From positions 24,129,036 through 24,193,035 of the forward strand of contig NC_092271.1 in NCBI RefSeq assembly GCF_036320965.1: a stretch of DNA of 64,000 nucleotides. Direction: 5' to 3'. Source of the stretch: Panulirus ornatus (Eukaryota > Arthropoda > Malacostraca > Decapoda > Palinuridae). Positions 21,214 to 32,373 of the stretch are shown piece by piece. Position 1 is the stretch's first letter. Every line of letters begins with the position of its first letter. Both the position numbers and the translations under genes were made by a program. The notes under the pieces are model-generated. The model worked only from the letters and a program-made list of their open reading frames with translations, was not told the DNA's origin and did no database searches.

Positions 21214-21810
21214 ATCATGCATGAGTGAGGTAGTGCCAGGAAACACAATGTGGTATACTGGGGTCTACATGCTGTTGATGGACTGAACCAGGGCATGTGA
21301 AACATTTGGGATAAATCGTGGAAAGGTCTGTGAGGCTAGGATGTGGTTTCAGTGCATCACACATGATAGCTAGAGACTGAATGTGAGTGGACGTGGCCTT
21401 TTTTCATCTGTTTCCTGGTGTTACCTTGTTGATGCAGGGGGTGGCGATGCTGTTTCCTTTGAGTTGAAATGGCACCAGGAATGGATGAAGGTGAGTAACT
21501 ATGAATATGTACATGTGTATATATGTATGTGTATGTATATGTATCTGTATTTGTATATGTATGTGCATGTATGTATATATGTGTGTATGTGAGTGGATGG
21601 GTCTTTCTATGTCTGTTTCCTGGTGCTATTTCGCTGATGCAGGGATGGTGATGCTGTTTCCTTTGGGGTAGGGTGGCGCCGGGAATGGATGAAGGCGAGC
21701 AAGTATGAATATGTTTGTGTGTATATATATGTATGTGTGCATGCATATGTGTGTATATGAGTGGATGGGTCTTTTTTCATCTGTTTCCTGGCACTACCTC
21801 GGAGATTTTT
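21214..21810 (+). mobile_element. Older LINE 3' end with a three-fold tandem 3' UTR module
   Basis: The sequence resumes with GATGTGGTATACC-like codons (AATGTGGTATACTGGGGTCT), then CATGTGAAACATTTGGG and CTAGAGACTGAATGTGAG. A module with the core TCATCTGTTTCCTGG, (G/C)(T/A)..TACCT, GATGCAGGG..TGGCGATGCTG recurs at about 21397, 21603 and 21770. Spacers are TATG/TGTA-rich. The module resembles the single core in young LINE tails (GTCTGTTTCCTTGCGCTACC). The upstream RT region is missing, as the young copy at 20029 abuts it. Confidence 0.75.
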
Positions 21811-22097
21811 CTATGTGTGTATTTCTTTTGTAAACTGTTATGCGTTATTGAATTCACTTGTGGAGTTTGCACACATGCACCCACACACCGGAATGTCATT
21901 GAACACATTAGGATGAGAGGGACTGATACACTCTTATCACTAGATCTTATTTTCACACATACTAACTTGGATATTTAAAAAAATTGAATATGAAACACTA
22001 AGTGGAAAAAGTGATCCTGTAATGGTGAAGTTTATATGGTAAATGAGATAGTCAGAAGAGCAGAGATGAGATGGGATATGAAGAGAATGGGTACCTG

Positions 22098-23460
22098 GCT
22101 GATGCTATGGTTCTAGAGAAGGCATATGATAGGGTTGATAGAGATGCTTTGTGGAAGGTCTTGAGAGTATATGGTGTGGGAGGTAAGCTGCTAGAAGCAG
22201 GGAAAAGTTTTTGTCAAGGATGTAAGGCATGTATATGAGTAGGAAAAGAGAAGAGTGATTGGTTGCCAGTTAAGGTCAGTCTGTGGCAGGGGTTTGTGGT
22301 GTCCCCATGGTTGTTTAATTTGTTTATGGATAGGGTGGTTAGGGAGGTAAATGCAAGAGTTTTGGAGAGAGGGGTGCGTATGCACTCAGTTGGGGATGAG
22401 AGGGCCTGGGAAATGAGTCAGTTGTTGTTCGCTGATGATACAGTTCTGGTGGCTGATTTGAGGGAGAAACTGCAGAAGCTGGTGACTGAGTTTGGAAAAG
22501 TGTGTGAAAGGAGAAGGTTGAGAGTGAATGTGAATAAGAGCAAGGTTATTAGGTTCAGTAGGGTTGAGGGACAAGTAAATTGGGACGTAAGTTTGAATGG
22601 AGAAGAATTGAAGGAAGTGAGGTGTTTTAGATGTCTGGGAGTAGACTTAGCAGCAAATGGAACCGTGGAAGCAGAAGTGAGTCACAGGTTTGGAGAGGGG
22701 GCAAAGTATTTAGGAGCAATGAAGAATGTTTGGAAGGAGAAAACGTTATCTTGGAGAGCAAAAATAGATGTGTTTGAAGGAATAGTAGTTCCAACAATGT
22801 TATATGGCTGCGAGGCATAGGCTATGGATAAGGTTGTATGGAGGGGAGTGGATGTGTTGGAAATTAAATGTTTGAGGACAGTATGTGGTATCAGGTGGTT
22901 TGATCAAGTATGTAATGAAAGGGTAAGAGAGAAATGTGGAAATAAAAAGAGTGTGGTTGAGAGAGCAGAGGAGAGTGCGTTGAAATGGTATGGACGTATA
23001 GAAAGAATGAGTGAGGAATGGTTGACAAAGAGGATATGTGTGTCAGGTGGGGTGAAGAAGGAGAAGTAGGAGACCAAGTTGGAGGTGGAAGGATGGAGTG
23101 AAAAAGATTTTGAACGATTGGGGCCTGAACATACAGGAGGGTGAGAGACGTGCAAGGAATAGAGTGAATTGGAATGATGTGGTATACCGGGGTTGATGTT
23201 CTGTCAGTGGACTGAATCAGGGCATGTGAAACGTCTGGGGTAATCCATGAAAAGGTCTGTGTGGCCTGGATGTGGATAGGGAGCTGTGGTTTCAGTGCAT
23301 TACACATAACAACTAGAGACTGAGTGTGAATGAATGTGGCCTTTTTTTGTCTGTTTTCCTGGCACTGCCACGCTGAAGCAAAGGGTAACGATGCTGTTTC
23401 CTGTGGGGCGGGGTAGTGACAGGAATGGAATAAGGCAAGCAAGTATGAAAATTAACAAGT
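22098..23460 (+). pseudogene. Older subfamily of the RTE-like LINE with long 3' UTR
   Basis: The + strand begins within RT (AGAAGGCATATGATAGGGTT, EKAYDRVD) and continues through WQGFVVSPWLFNLFMDRV, LLFADDTVLVADL, NKSKVIRFS, GVDLAANGTVEAEV and VVPTMLYGCEA. The 22263-22820 frame ends at a TAG where young copies have TGG. A stop also follows CKACI near 22240. MDKVVWRGVDVLE onward continues to about 23069, then decays. The 3' UTR is of the long type, with GGCACTGCCACGCTGAAGC near 23363. It differs from young copies throughout, so it is a separate, older subfamily. Confidence 0.9.
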
Positions 23461-23690
23461 GTATATATATATGTATGTCTGTTTATGTGTATATGTTTGT
23501 ATATGTGCGTGTATGGGCGTTTATGTGCTACCTCGCAAACGCGGGAGACAGCGACAAAGTATAATAAAATATAAATATAAATGTGTATATAAGTGGATGG
23601 GCCATTCTTCGTCTGTTTCCTGGAGCTACCTTACTGATGCGGGAAATGGTGATTAAGGATGATGAATAAATAAACAAATAGATAAATAGA
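23461..23690 (+). mobile_element. Composite LINE tail: short young-type tail nested in old-type tail
   Basis: After TA/TG-rich spacer sequence, a fragment at 23527-23560 (GTGCTACCTCGCAAACGCGG, GAGACAGCGACAAAG) equals the last about 35 bases of the young LINE 3' end. It is followed by TATAATAAAATATAAATA. The old-type tail then resumes at about 23592: GGATGGGCCATTCTTCGTCT, GGAGCTACCTTACTGATGCG, GGAAATGGTGATTAAG and a GATGAATAAATAAA terminus. Confidence 0.7.
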
Positions 23691-23859
23691 TGAATAAATA
23701 TAGCATTAATTGGATGACCTTGATTAGGGTCTCAGTTGCCTTTGCCACCTCAGCTGACATAAAGAGAATAATCATGGAAACCTCAACAATATCTGTGGTA
23801 CCAGAGATTGGGAGATGGAGTTCAGGAGCCAGAAACCAAATCATTGTGATGAAAGGATT

Positions 23860-24960
23860 TTTAAAATTTACAATGAAGGATCAAGAACATGGGTACCTCT
23901 AGTCTCTAATACAAAGGGAAGGTTAAGAAAGAGGCAAGAATGGTTTAATCAGAAAAGTCAAAGGCAAGGGAGTTGTACAGTGGCAAAGATATAGGTAGCA
24001 TTCCAGCCAATCATCATATGAAAGGTTTATGAGAGCAAAGAACGAGTATAGCAGGATATGAAAGGAGGAACAAAGATTCTTTTAATAGAATATTGTGGAC
24101 AAGGTAAGAGAAAATCCAAAATTTTTTCAAAAATTTATGAGGAGTAAATTTTCATTTAAAAATGCAGTTACTCAGGCTGAGCAATTCTTTCTTTCTTTCT
24201 TTCAAACTATTCGCCATTTCCCGCATTAGCGAGGTAGCGTTAAGAACAGAGGACTGGGCCTTGAGGGAATACCCTCACCTGGCCCAATTCTCTGTACCTT
24301 CTTTTGGAAAATTAAAAAAAAAATGAGAGGGGAGGATTTCCAGCCCCCCGCTCCCTCCCCTTTTAGTCGCCTTCTACGACACGCAGGGAATACGTGGGAA
24401 GTATTCTTTCTCCCCTATCCCCAGGGCAATTCATAGGCATGAATTGTTAAGGGTGCTATAAGGATATGTGAGGAACTTAACAAGTTCAAATTTGTTTTTG
24501 CAGCAGAGGACATTGTAGCCCCAAAACTAGTGAGATGGAATGGGGAAGAGGTCTCACAAAACATTAAGACATCTTGAAGAGATATTACCAAAATACTGAA
24601 GGGTCTTGAGCCATACAAGGCTCACAATCCTGATGAAATATTTTAAAGCTGCTTACAATTACATGAAACAGACCTCTTGAAGTGCCAAGGGAGTGGGAAA
24701 GGGCAAATGTTAAGAAAAGAGACTAAGAAGTGCTCAAATGTAGACCATTCTCACGATGATTGTGGTCTGTAAGGTTCTGGAAAAGATAATCTGAAAGCAA
24801 ATGGATGAGTTTCCACAGAGGGGAAATTATGTATATGAGAAACAACATGTTTTTAGGGAAAGGAGGTTATGTTTAATTAGCCACTTATATTTCTACAAGA
24901 AAGAGCTCTGTCATTGATAACAGGGAAGGCTAGGTTGATTGTATTTGTTTGAAAGATGTA
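23860..24960 (+). pseudogene. Decayed CR1/Jockey-type LINE relic, interrupted by SINE X
   Basis: The + strand shows AAGAGGCAAGAATGG before, and ATACAAGGCTCACAATCCTG (KGSKAHNPDE-like), GTTCTGGAAAAGATAATCTG and AACAACATGTTTTTAGGGAA (QHVFRE) with GGAGGTTATGTTTAATTAGC after, the SINE at 24188. That order fits the endonuclease-RT junction and the early RT of a CR1/Jockey-type element, different from the RTE-like family. It is full of stops and indels. Limits are approximate. Confidence 0.6.
24188..24425 (-). mobile_element. SINE X copy with target site duplication
   Basis: A complete minus-strand copy: 5' end at 24425 (complement of CCCCAGG) and 3' end a (GAAA)n tail, seen as TTTCTTTCTTTCTTT at 24188. 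GCAATTC occurs immediately on both sides (24181-24187 and 24426-24432), a 7-bp target site duplication. This defines both ends of the element exactly and shows that it moves as a unit. The (GAAA)n tail and length of about 238 bp fit a SINE. Confidence 0.92.
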
Positions 24961-26985
24961 TTGATAAAATGACCAGAGGAAGTAGCATTAAATAAAGCAA
25001 AAAATTGATAAAGAATTATGTAAAGATTTACTCTTATGGTATAAGATGGCTGATGAATGTGGAAATAGTAAGAGCAGTCAGCAAGCAGAAAATTAAAAGG
25101 TTGTATGATAGTAGGAAGATTCATTTGATGGGGACCTTTAAGTGTAAAACTCTCTACCTGTACGGTACAGTGCAAATAGGTAATTACAAATAGCTAATCC
25201 CCCTGCACTAATCTTCCACCATACACCACCTTCCACCACCCTCCTTTGCCACCTTGACCATGTGATCTACTCATTGATTTTGATAAAGGCCAGAGCCATA
25301 TAAATAGCATCATCACACTTGTTTGTACATATCTTTATTTTTTGCACATATACTTTACTTATGCGTGTATTTTCTGTCATTTTATGAAGGGACATAGAAA
25401 ATTTGAAAACTTTTTCCATTTTGTGGTGGGAACATAGGAAGTCACCCAGCATTTAAGGGTTAAGCTGAGGTCGTAAAAGTCAGATATAGAGGGTTTATAT
25501 GGTGTTTGATGTTTTATAATGAAAGTTTCTTGGTATGAATCCTGAGACTGGGTGTTCTTTGGGCAGCAGCTATATCTTGTTTAATTGATTTGAGATCATT
25601 ACTGATAATGACTTTAAGATCAATCTCACAGAAGTCCACAAGACTTTTGGTATAAGACCTGCTTACTCTGAATCCTTGTTGCCTTTCCTTTGCAGGCACT
25701 CATCCACTTGCTTTGCTGCTATCTTTTACAGAAGTTCACAGACTGTCCTTGTCTGTAAAACTAACCCATGAGTTAATATATTGTCTTATTGTCTCATAAC
25801 ATGCATGCAGTTCTTGTTTACTTCCTTCTAAAAAATCCTTCTTCCAGCAAGTGCTTAAGCTTTGTTTTTAATGTCCTTATCAGCTTTTCTACACTTTCTT
25901 TAGGTATATAACCTGTGTTATCTCTTGGGCCATTTATTTTGTGCAATGTATATCTTTCTTGAGCTCATTTATATTTTATGTATTGATCTTAGTACTTTCC
26001 ATTCGCAGTCCTTCATCTCGTCATGATAGTATTGGAGGTAAAAAAATTTTCACCCGTGAATGTACTCTGAAACTTAGCATTCAGCTTCTCATGAAAGAAA
26101 TCTGATTTAGTACCATTTCCTTTGAATTCTTCAATCAAACTATATGGTCTTTTAATGAAAGTTTGTGATGAGAAAAAGTTCTAGAGTAAAGAAAGATAAT
26201 AGAATGATTGTTTAGTGGATTTAGAAAGGTCATTTAGAATTAGAGCAAAGAGTTTTGAAAAGTTCTGTCTATGCTGGAGTGGATGACCTACAAATACTGG
26301 TAGGAGCTTATATAACAGAACTAGTGCTTGTGTGAGAATAGATGATGATAGGAATGAGTGTTTTAGAGTAAACTTATAATTTATCAAGGCTGTGTAGTGT
26401 TATCACTAGGGTTGTTAATGCTCTTGTGGATGGGATATGTATGATGATAAGTGGAGTGATTGTGGTGTATTACTGTACCATGGTTGGGCAGGATGGAAAG
26501 TGTTGCAGTTATATTTTGCTACACAATATACAAATGGGATTTTGTGGGTTTCTTATGGCAATATAAACAACCTATAATATTTGGACATATCAAGGGACCA
26601 TGAGGAGTAACTTTAAATGTAATATTAGAGGAAGAGTAAATCACCAAGCAAAGTGTTGGGAAATGAAACATGAAAATGACGCAATACGTCATAGAATATG
26701 CTGTGGATTTGAATGGCCAACGGAGATGGCATGCCAGGATGTAATGCTTAAGCACTGCATTTAAGTTGAAATGTTTGTGAAGTGTTTGGTTATATGGCTG
26801 TTAATGTTTGAATGGCTCATACATTTTTTTATATATATTTCTCAAATATTTCCAATACTGTCTTCATTTGGTTAAGAGATACATCTTTTTCACTTGTCAG
26901 ACTAAAAGGTTTAAAGCAGCTAGGTTTTGCGATGATGATAGTACATCTGTCAGTTTTACAGAAAGAGGCATCCAGTGACTGATAA
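24961..26985. other. Intron 6 spacer, nothing firm recognised
   Basis: AT-rich sequence without supported genes. The minus strand from about 25500 to 26080 has broken protein-like stretches with several stops that may be an old retroelement, but no signature motif was found. Remaining short frames look random. Confidence 0.4.
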
Positions 26986-26989
26986 AGTA

Positions 26990-27970
26990 AGTTCTTTCAG
27001 AGTGAAGGTGAATGTCTTCAGAATGAGAGTAACGAGAATTAGGGGGGAAAGAAATGGGTACTGTAACTGTATACATTAAAGATTAGGTATGTGAAGAAGT
27101 GAAGTGTATGAGTTATTTGATAACTGTTATATTTTACAATGGAGACTGTAAGGCTGAAGTGAGGAATAGAATTGCTTCAGGCTAGGCAACTTTAAACAAA
27201 GAGAAAGTCCGTTTATATGCAAGCTTGACCATAGGCTAGAGATGTGGATAGTAAAAGCATCATAGGGTGCATGGGCCTTTCTGGAGGAGAAACATGGGCT
27301 TTGAAAGCTTTTAAATGTGGACCTTGAGAAGAATAATGAAGATAAATTGGGTAGAACATCAAAACAACAACAAAAATTTGGGTAAGGTGGAAGAGTTTAC
27401 TCATAGTAGTAGTTCACAGACAAAAGAACAGGATAGGACATATATTGCAAAGTGGAAGAGTATTGAAAGATATGATAGGAGGAAAATAGAAAGGCAAAAT
27501 ATGATAAGGAGGGAAGAGGACATCAATACTTGATTTTTGAGCTAGGAAAAATTTTCCGATATGGAAAAGGATTTTAATGAGAGATAGATCCGTGAAATTG
27601 GACCTGCTGACATGCAGAACAGCAAAGAAGAATCACTGAATATAGTGTTTTGAGAAAAGTTAAGAACAGATACATGCAAGGGATAAAAGTGTGGCATGTA
27701 CTGAGAGCTCTGGTAAATGGGAAGAACTTATGAGTGTGTAAGGAGCTTCCTTTATGGAGTACTTATCCCAGCTCTGATCTGTGGATGTGAGATTGTGTTT
27801 TTCCACAGATCAGACGGTTAAAGATACGAGCAGGAAGTATGGATGATTAATGGAATATAGGTGGAAGTGGGGGAATAGATAAAGAATGTTGATGTGAAAA
27901 GGATATGTGGTATGAAGGAATTGTTTGAAGGATACATGGATAAAAGTCTCCTGAATTGTTTAGTCATGTA
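26990..27970 (+). pseudogene. Decayed non-LTR retroelement C-terminal region (separate family)
   Basis: Broken + frames show GTGAAGGTGAATGTCTTCAG (VKVNV), GAAGTGAAGTGTATGAGTTA (EVKCMSY), then GGAGTACTTATCCCAGCTCT and GATCTGTGGATGTGAG (VLIPALICGCE, compare VVPTMLYGCE) and AGGATATGTGGTATGAAGG (RICGMK). The motif order matches an RT C-terminus, but the wording differs from the RTE-like family, so it is another lineage. A perfect 12-bp hairpin sits at 27774-27813. Confidence 0.55.
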
Positions 27971-29534
27971 GAGCACATACGGTATAATGTATGATATACA
28001 TTATTCTGATTGCAGTCTGTTGGCCCATGTCTCTAAAGCCAGATTTTCTGGATTGTGTTTGTGCATCACATCACCATCCCTCAAGAACCCAAAGGTAAAT
28101 GTTGACACTGAAAACTAATTTCAGAATGATTCTGTGTTCTGCTTAAAGGTAAATGAAATATGCTTCTTCATACAACACTACATGTAGCACTTTCAGTTGT
28201 ACATATTTTGGATGCCATCATAAGGGTACAATTTTTAGAAATACCGCTCAGATAATTGAAAAAATCATGAAGCTTAACAGCCATGCATTCAAATTGTGAA
28301 AACAATGATGTATGCTTTAGCAGTGCTTGGTAAACGAAGTGGATGATACTGGAAATTCGTGATCCAAGTTAGCAGTGACCTTGAATGTGCTGGACTTTTA
28401 TATTTGGGAGTTTCAGTTTTTAGAAGTTCAGATTTTTAAAACTCAACCTTAAGTAATTAGTATATCTCATTATACTGCTTTGTCAACCTTTTTTGGAATG
28501 AATGTGATTCTCAGCCAGTTCAGGTATTATCATTCATTTGTATCATTCTATTGCTATTTTGATTAGGCATTAAGTCTAACCATATATACACCTGTGAATG
28601 CTACTTGGCCACATGCTAGATTGCTCGATTATGTGTGTCAGAGTTGTCTAAAAGTACAATATTACTTGGGAAGATACTTGATTTCCTTGAATTTAGTCTG
28701 ACAAGATGTGTTTGTAGTATGACATTATTTTATTAAAGTGTGCATCATCATCAGAGAGCCTGACTTGGCTGAGTGTTGTGGACTTACACATGAGTCTAAT
28801 GAGTTTCTACTTGTTCTTTTTCTTTTTGTCTCTTTTGCATCTCTTCATGAATTCTAGTCAGTCAGTAACTTTGAGAATATACATGCACACTTTATTTTTC
28901 ATAACTAAGAAATACAAATTAAACATTATATTGCATTTTTAAATAACTCTTGAAGTTGACTTATGCATTGAAGTATTTGCAGGTTATTCATTCTTTTCTC
29001 TTGCTAGTTCAGAGAGGCTGCAATTTGCTTATTTCCATAGAATAGCAGTGCCTGCCTTGCTATACAAGGGATTTTTTTCTCTCCAGAGTAGGATTCTTCA
29101 GCAAGTCTTGGAATGATCTCTAGAATACCTGAGTTTTAGAAACCTCTTAACCCCCACCAAAGAAACCTTTTAACCCTCAGTCTCTTGTTGAGTCAAATGC
29201 CCCTCACTCCTTGCTAGTCATTTATTCAGTGATGGTGGCTTACTGGCATGGCTCAGGTTCATCCTCTGAACAACCTCCACTCAGTGATGACATTATCATT
29301 CTCTGGTCTTTGGTACCAACCTACTTCATAATCATCTAGATCCCAGACTTGCACAAACATTTTATTGCATTTATCTTTTTTATTCCAGCTTCTTCCACCT
29401 TACCTTGGAAAAGTAGTTTTTTATTTGGTTAGGGTGTGTTTTATTTTTTCATTCTTATTGACCATTTTTCACATGAGCAAAGTAAAGCAAAGAGCCAATA
29501 CTGAAATAGCAAGGTCTTTTTTCTGCCACACCTC
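27971..29534. other. Intron 6 spacer, nothing recognised
   Basis: AT-rich with no supported gene, repeat or RNA. Pyrimidine-rich stretches around 28800-28860 and 29350-29600 are not linked to an exon in phase. Confidence 0.5.
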
Positions 29535-29790
29535 TCTGTCTCACACTGTCTTTCTTTACTTGGTCAATCCTCTTTACACTTTATGTTCTTAGATATTACA
29601 TTTCCAACACATCCACCCTGTTTTGAACTTGTGTATGTAGGGTGCAAGAATAGCATCCATTCAGCACCATTGGAACTACTATACTGCCTGTATACAACAT
29701 GTACTTGCCCCTTTTTGTTTTTTTATGTGAGAGATTTCCTTTAACCCTTGTCTTCTATGATAGTTTGCTCTTAATCCTCACAGGATGTTT
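29535..29790 (-). pseudogene. Decayed LINE fragment (minus strand)
   Basis: Antisense matches to the RTE-like C-terminus: TTACTTGGTCAATCCTC, TTACATTTCCAACACATCCA (compare TCATTTCCAGCACATCCACC) and CACCATTGGAACTACTATAC (compare TTGTTGGAACCACTATTCC). It is short and heavily diverged. Confidence 0.6.
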
Positions 29791-30648
29791 TGAAAAGTAT
29801 GAGGGAGGTTGGTACCAGTGAGTAGGTGACAATGAGATCAGTGCTAAGTAGAGGTTGCTGATTGAGCAATGGACAGGCCTGGGCTAAGTTAGTTGGCCTC
29901 TATCACCAAGTGAGTGGTTAGTGAGGGATGAGAGGCATTTGCCTCATCAGAATTAGGCTTCTTATCTTTAGGAATCCTAGAGATTCTCTCAAGGCATGCA
30001 GGACTCTGCCCTGGAGAGAAACAGTTTTTCATATTTCAAAACTTTTTTGATGATATGTTTATGTATGCACATTGAACCATTGAAGCTTTTATTATGAAGT
30101 GTATCTAAAAAGACAAGGTATATGTTTCAGATGAAATTGATGGAAAACATGTAAGATTTTGATATTGTTTCCTTGTTCTCATAAGGAAACCTCCGACAGA
30201 TAAAGAAAACTTTGTAGCTAGAGAGGGAGAAAGGGGACATTCTTTTGTTGTATAAGAATGTTAGATATAGGCACTTCTTAGGAGTCAGCTGATGCATTTA
30301 CATTTCATCAATAAACGAATCCTATGTACAGTTTCATCCACATTTTAGGCTCTCCTTTACAGCACATGACATAGTTTTTTTATAAAGATTTTATGAAACC
30401 TGCTATGTTCACACTTTGCTGACTGACTTGGTAAGGTATGACAGTTTATTATGCATATATTTCTGAACTTAGATGCTTTTCATGATGGCTAATTTAAGTA
30501 GTTTTAGTTAAAAAAAAAAAAATATTGGTTAATATGTATATCTTATGTCATTGCTAAAGTGTAGTAGAGGGCATAATTTGCATAGACAAAGTGTACATAG
30601 AATTCATTATAAATTTTACTCTCAGATTAATCTTGAAATAATTTACAT
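29791..30648. other. Intron 6 spacer, nothing recognised
   Basis: AT-rich, without coding features or window-wide repeats. The next LINE tail starts at about 30649. Confidence 0.5.
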
Positions 30649-32057
30649 TGCCATGCAAGGAAACAGACGAAAGAATGGCCCAACCCACCCACATACACAT
30701 GTATATACATACATGTGTATATACATACATGTCCACACATGCACATGTACATACCTATACACCTCAACGTATACATATATATACACACACAGACATATTC
30801 ATATATACACATGTACATAATTCATACTGTCTGCCCTTCTTCATTCCCGTCGCCACCCTGCCACACATGAAATGACAGCCCCCTCCCCCTGCATGTGTGT
30901 GAGGTAGTGCTAGAAAAAGACAGCAAAGGCCACATTCGTTCACATTCCGTCTCTAGCTGTCATGTATAATGCACCAAAACCACAGCTCCCTTTCCACATC
31001 CAGTCCCCACAAAACTTTCCGTGGTTTACTCCAGACGCTTCACATGCCCTAGTTCAATCCATTGATAGCACGTCGACCGTGGTATACCACATCGTTCCAA
31101 TTCACTCTGTTCCTTGCACGCATTTCAACCTCCTGCATGTTCAAGCCCTGATCACTCAAAATTTATTTCACTCCATCTTTCCACCTCCAATTTGGGCTCC
31201 CACTTCTCCTCGTTCCCTCCACCTCTATCACATATATCCTCTTTGTCAGTCTTTCCTCAGTCATTCTCTCCATGTGACCAAACCATTTCAAAACACCCGC
31301 TTCTGCTCTCTCAACCACATTCTTTTTATTACCACACATTTCTCTTACCCTTTCATTACTTACTCGATCAAACCACCTCACATTGTCCTCAAACATCGCA
31401 TTTCCAACACATCCACCTCCTCTGCACAACTCTATCTATAGCCCATGCCTGGCAACCATATACCATTGTTGGAACCACTATTCCTTCAAACATACCCATT
31501 TTTGCTTTCCGAGATAACGTTCTCACCCTCCACACATTTTTCACCGCTCCCAGAACTTTCGCCCCCTCCCCCACCCTATGACTCACATCCGCTTCCATGG
31601 TTCCATCCGCTGCCAAATCCACTCCCGCATATCTAGAACACTTCACTTCCTCCAGTTTTTCTCCATGCAAATGTACCTCCCAAATGACTTGTCCCTCAAC
31701 CCTACTGTGCCTAATAACCTTGCTCTTATTCACATTTACTCTCAGCTTTCTTCTTTCACATACTTTACCAAACTCAGTCACCAGCTTCTGCAGTTTCTCA
31801 CCTGAATCAGCTACCAGTGCTGTATCATCAGCGAACAACAACTGACTAACTTTCCAGTCTCTCTCATCCATAACAGACTGCATACTTGCCCCTCTCTCCA
31901 AAACTCTTGCATTCACCTCCCTAACAACCCCAGCCATAAACAAATTAAACAACTATGGAGACATCACGTGCCCCTAACCTAACCTAATCTAATCATCATT
32001 CACTGCGAACCAATCACTTTCCTCTCTTCCTACATGTACACATGCCTTACATCCTCG
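30649..32057 (-). pseudogene. RTE-like LINE, long-tail type B, 5'-truncated (minus strand)
   Basis: On the minus strand the copy runs from YRGCKACV (complement of CATGCCTTACATCCTCGATA) through MFNLFMAGVVREVNARV, LLFADDTALVADSGEKLQ, NKSKVIRHS and VVPTMVYGCQAWAIDRV, with a frameshift around 31390-31430, then CGNKKNVVERAEAGVLKW. It ends with the long-type 3' UTR (30649-30970). The core QGCVMSPW is damaged by a CCTAA-rich segment at 31973-31992. It diverges more from consensus than the type A copies, so it is older. Confidence 0.9.
31973..31992. repeat. Short interstitial telomere-like tract, (CCTAA)3 + TCTAA
   Basis: Three perfect CCTAA units and one TCTAA lie within the LINE copy, where other copies read CCCCTGCCGCAAACCTAC. 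CCTAA is the complement of TTAGG, the common arthropod telomeric repeat. The tract makes the copy about 9 bases longer at this point. Confidence 0.6.
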
Positions 32058-32075
32058 ATATATATATGTATATGG

Positions 32076-32295
32076 TCATACTATTCGCCATTTCCTGCGT
32101 TAGCGAGGTAGTGTTAAGAACAGAGGACTGAGTCTTTGAGGGGATATCCTCACTTGGCCCCCTTCTCTGTTCCTTCTTTTGGAAAATTAAAAAAGAGAGG
32201 GGAGGATTTCCAGCCCCCTGGTCCCTTCCCTTTTAGTCGCCTTCTACGACACGCAAGGAATACGTGGAAAGTATTCTCTCTTCTCTATCCCGAGG
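32076..32295 (-). mobile_element. SINE X copy
   Basis: A minus-strand copy from the complement of CCTCGGG at 32295 to CATACTATTCGCCATTTCCT near 32078. Internal landmarks are CGTGTCGTAGAAGGCGAC and CAAGTGAGGATATCCC (complemented). It lies between a LINE copy and a (TA)n tract. Confidence 0.87.
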
Positions 32296-32302
32296 GATAA
32301 TA

Positions 32303-32370
<68 letters not shown>
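32296..32370. repeat. (TA)n microsatellite
   Basis: A TA run of about 70 bases between SINE X and a LINE/SINE junction. Confidence 0.97.
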
Positions 32371-32373
<3 letters not shown>

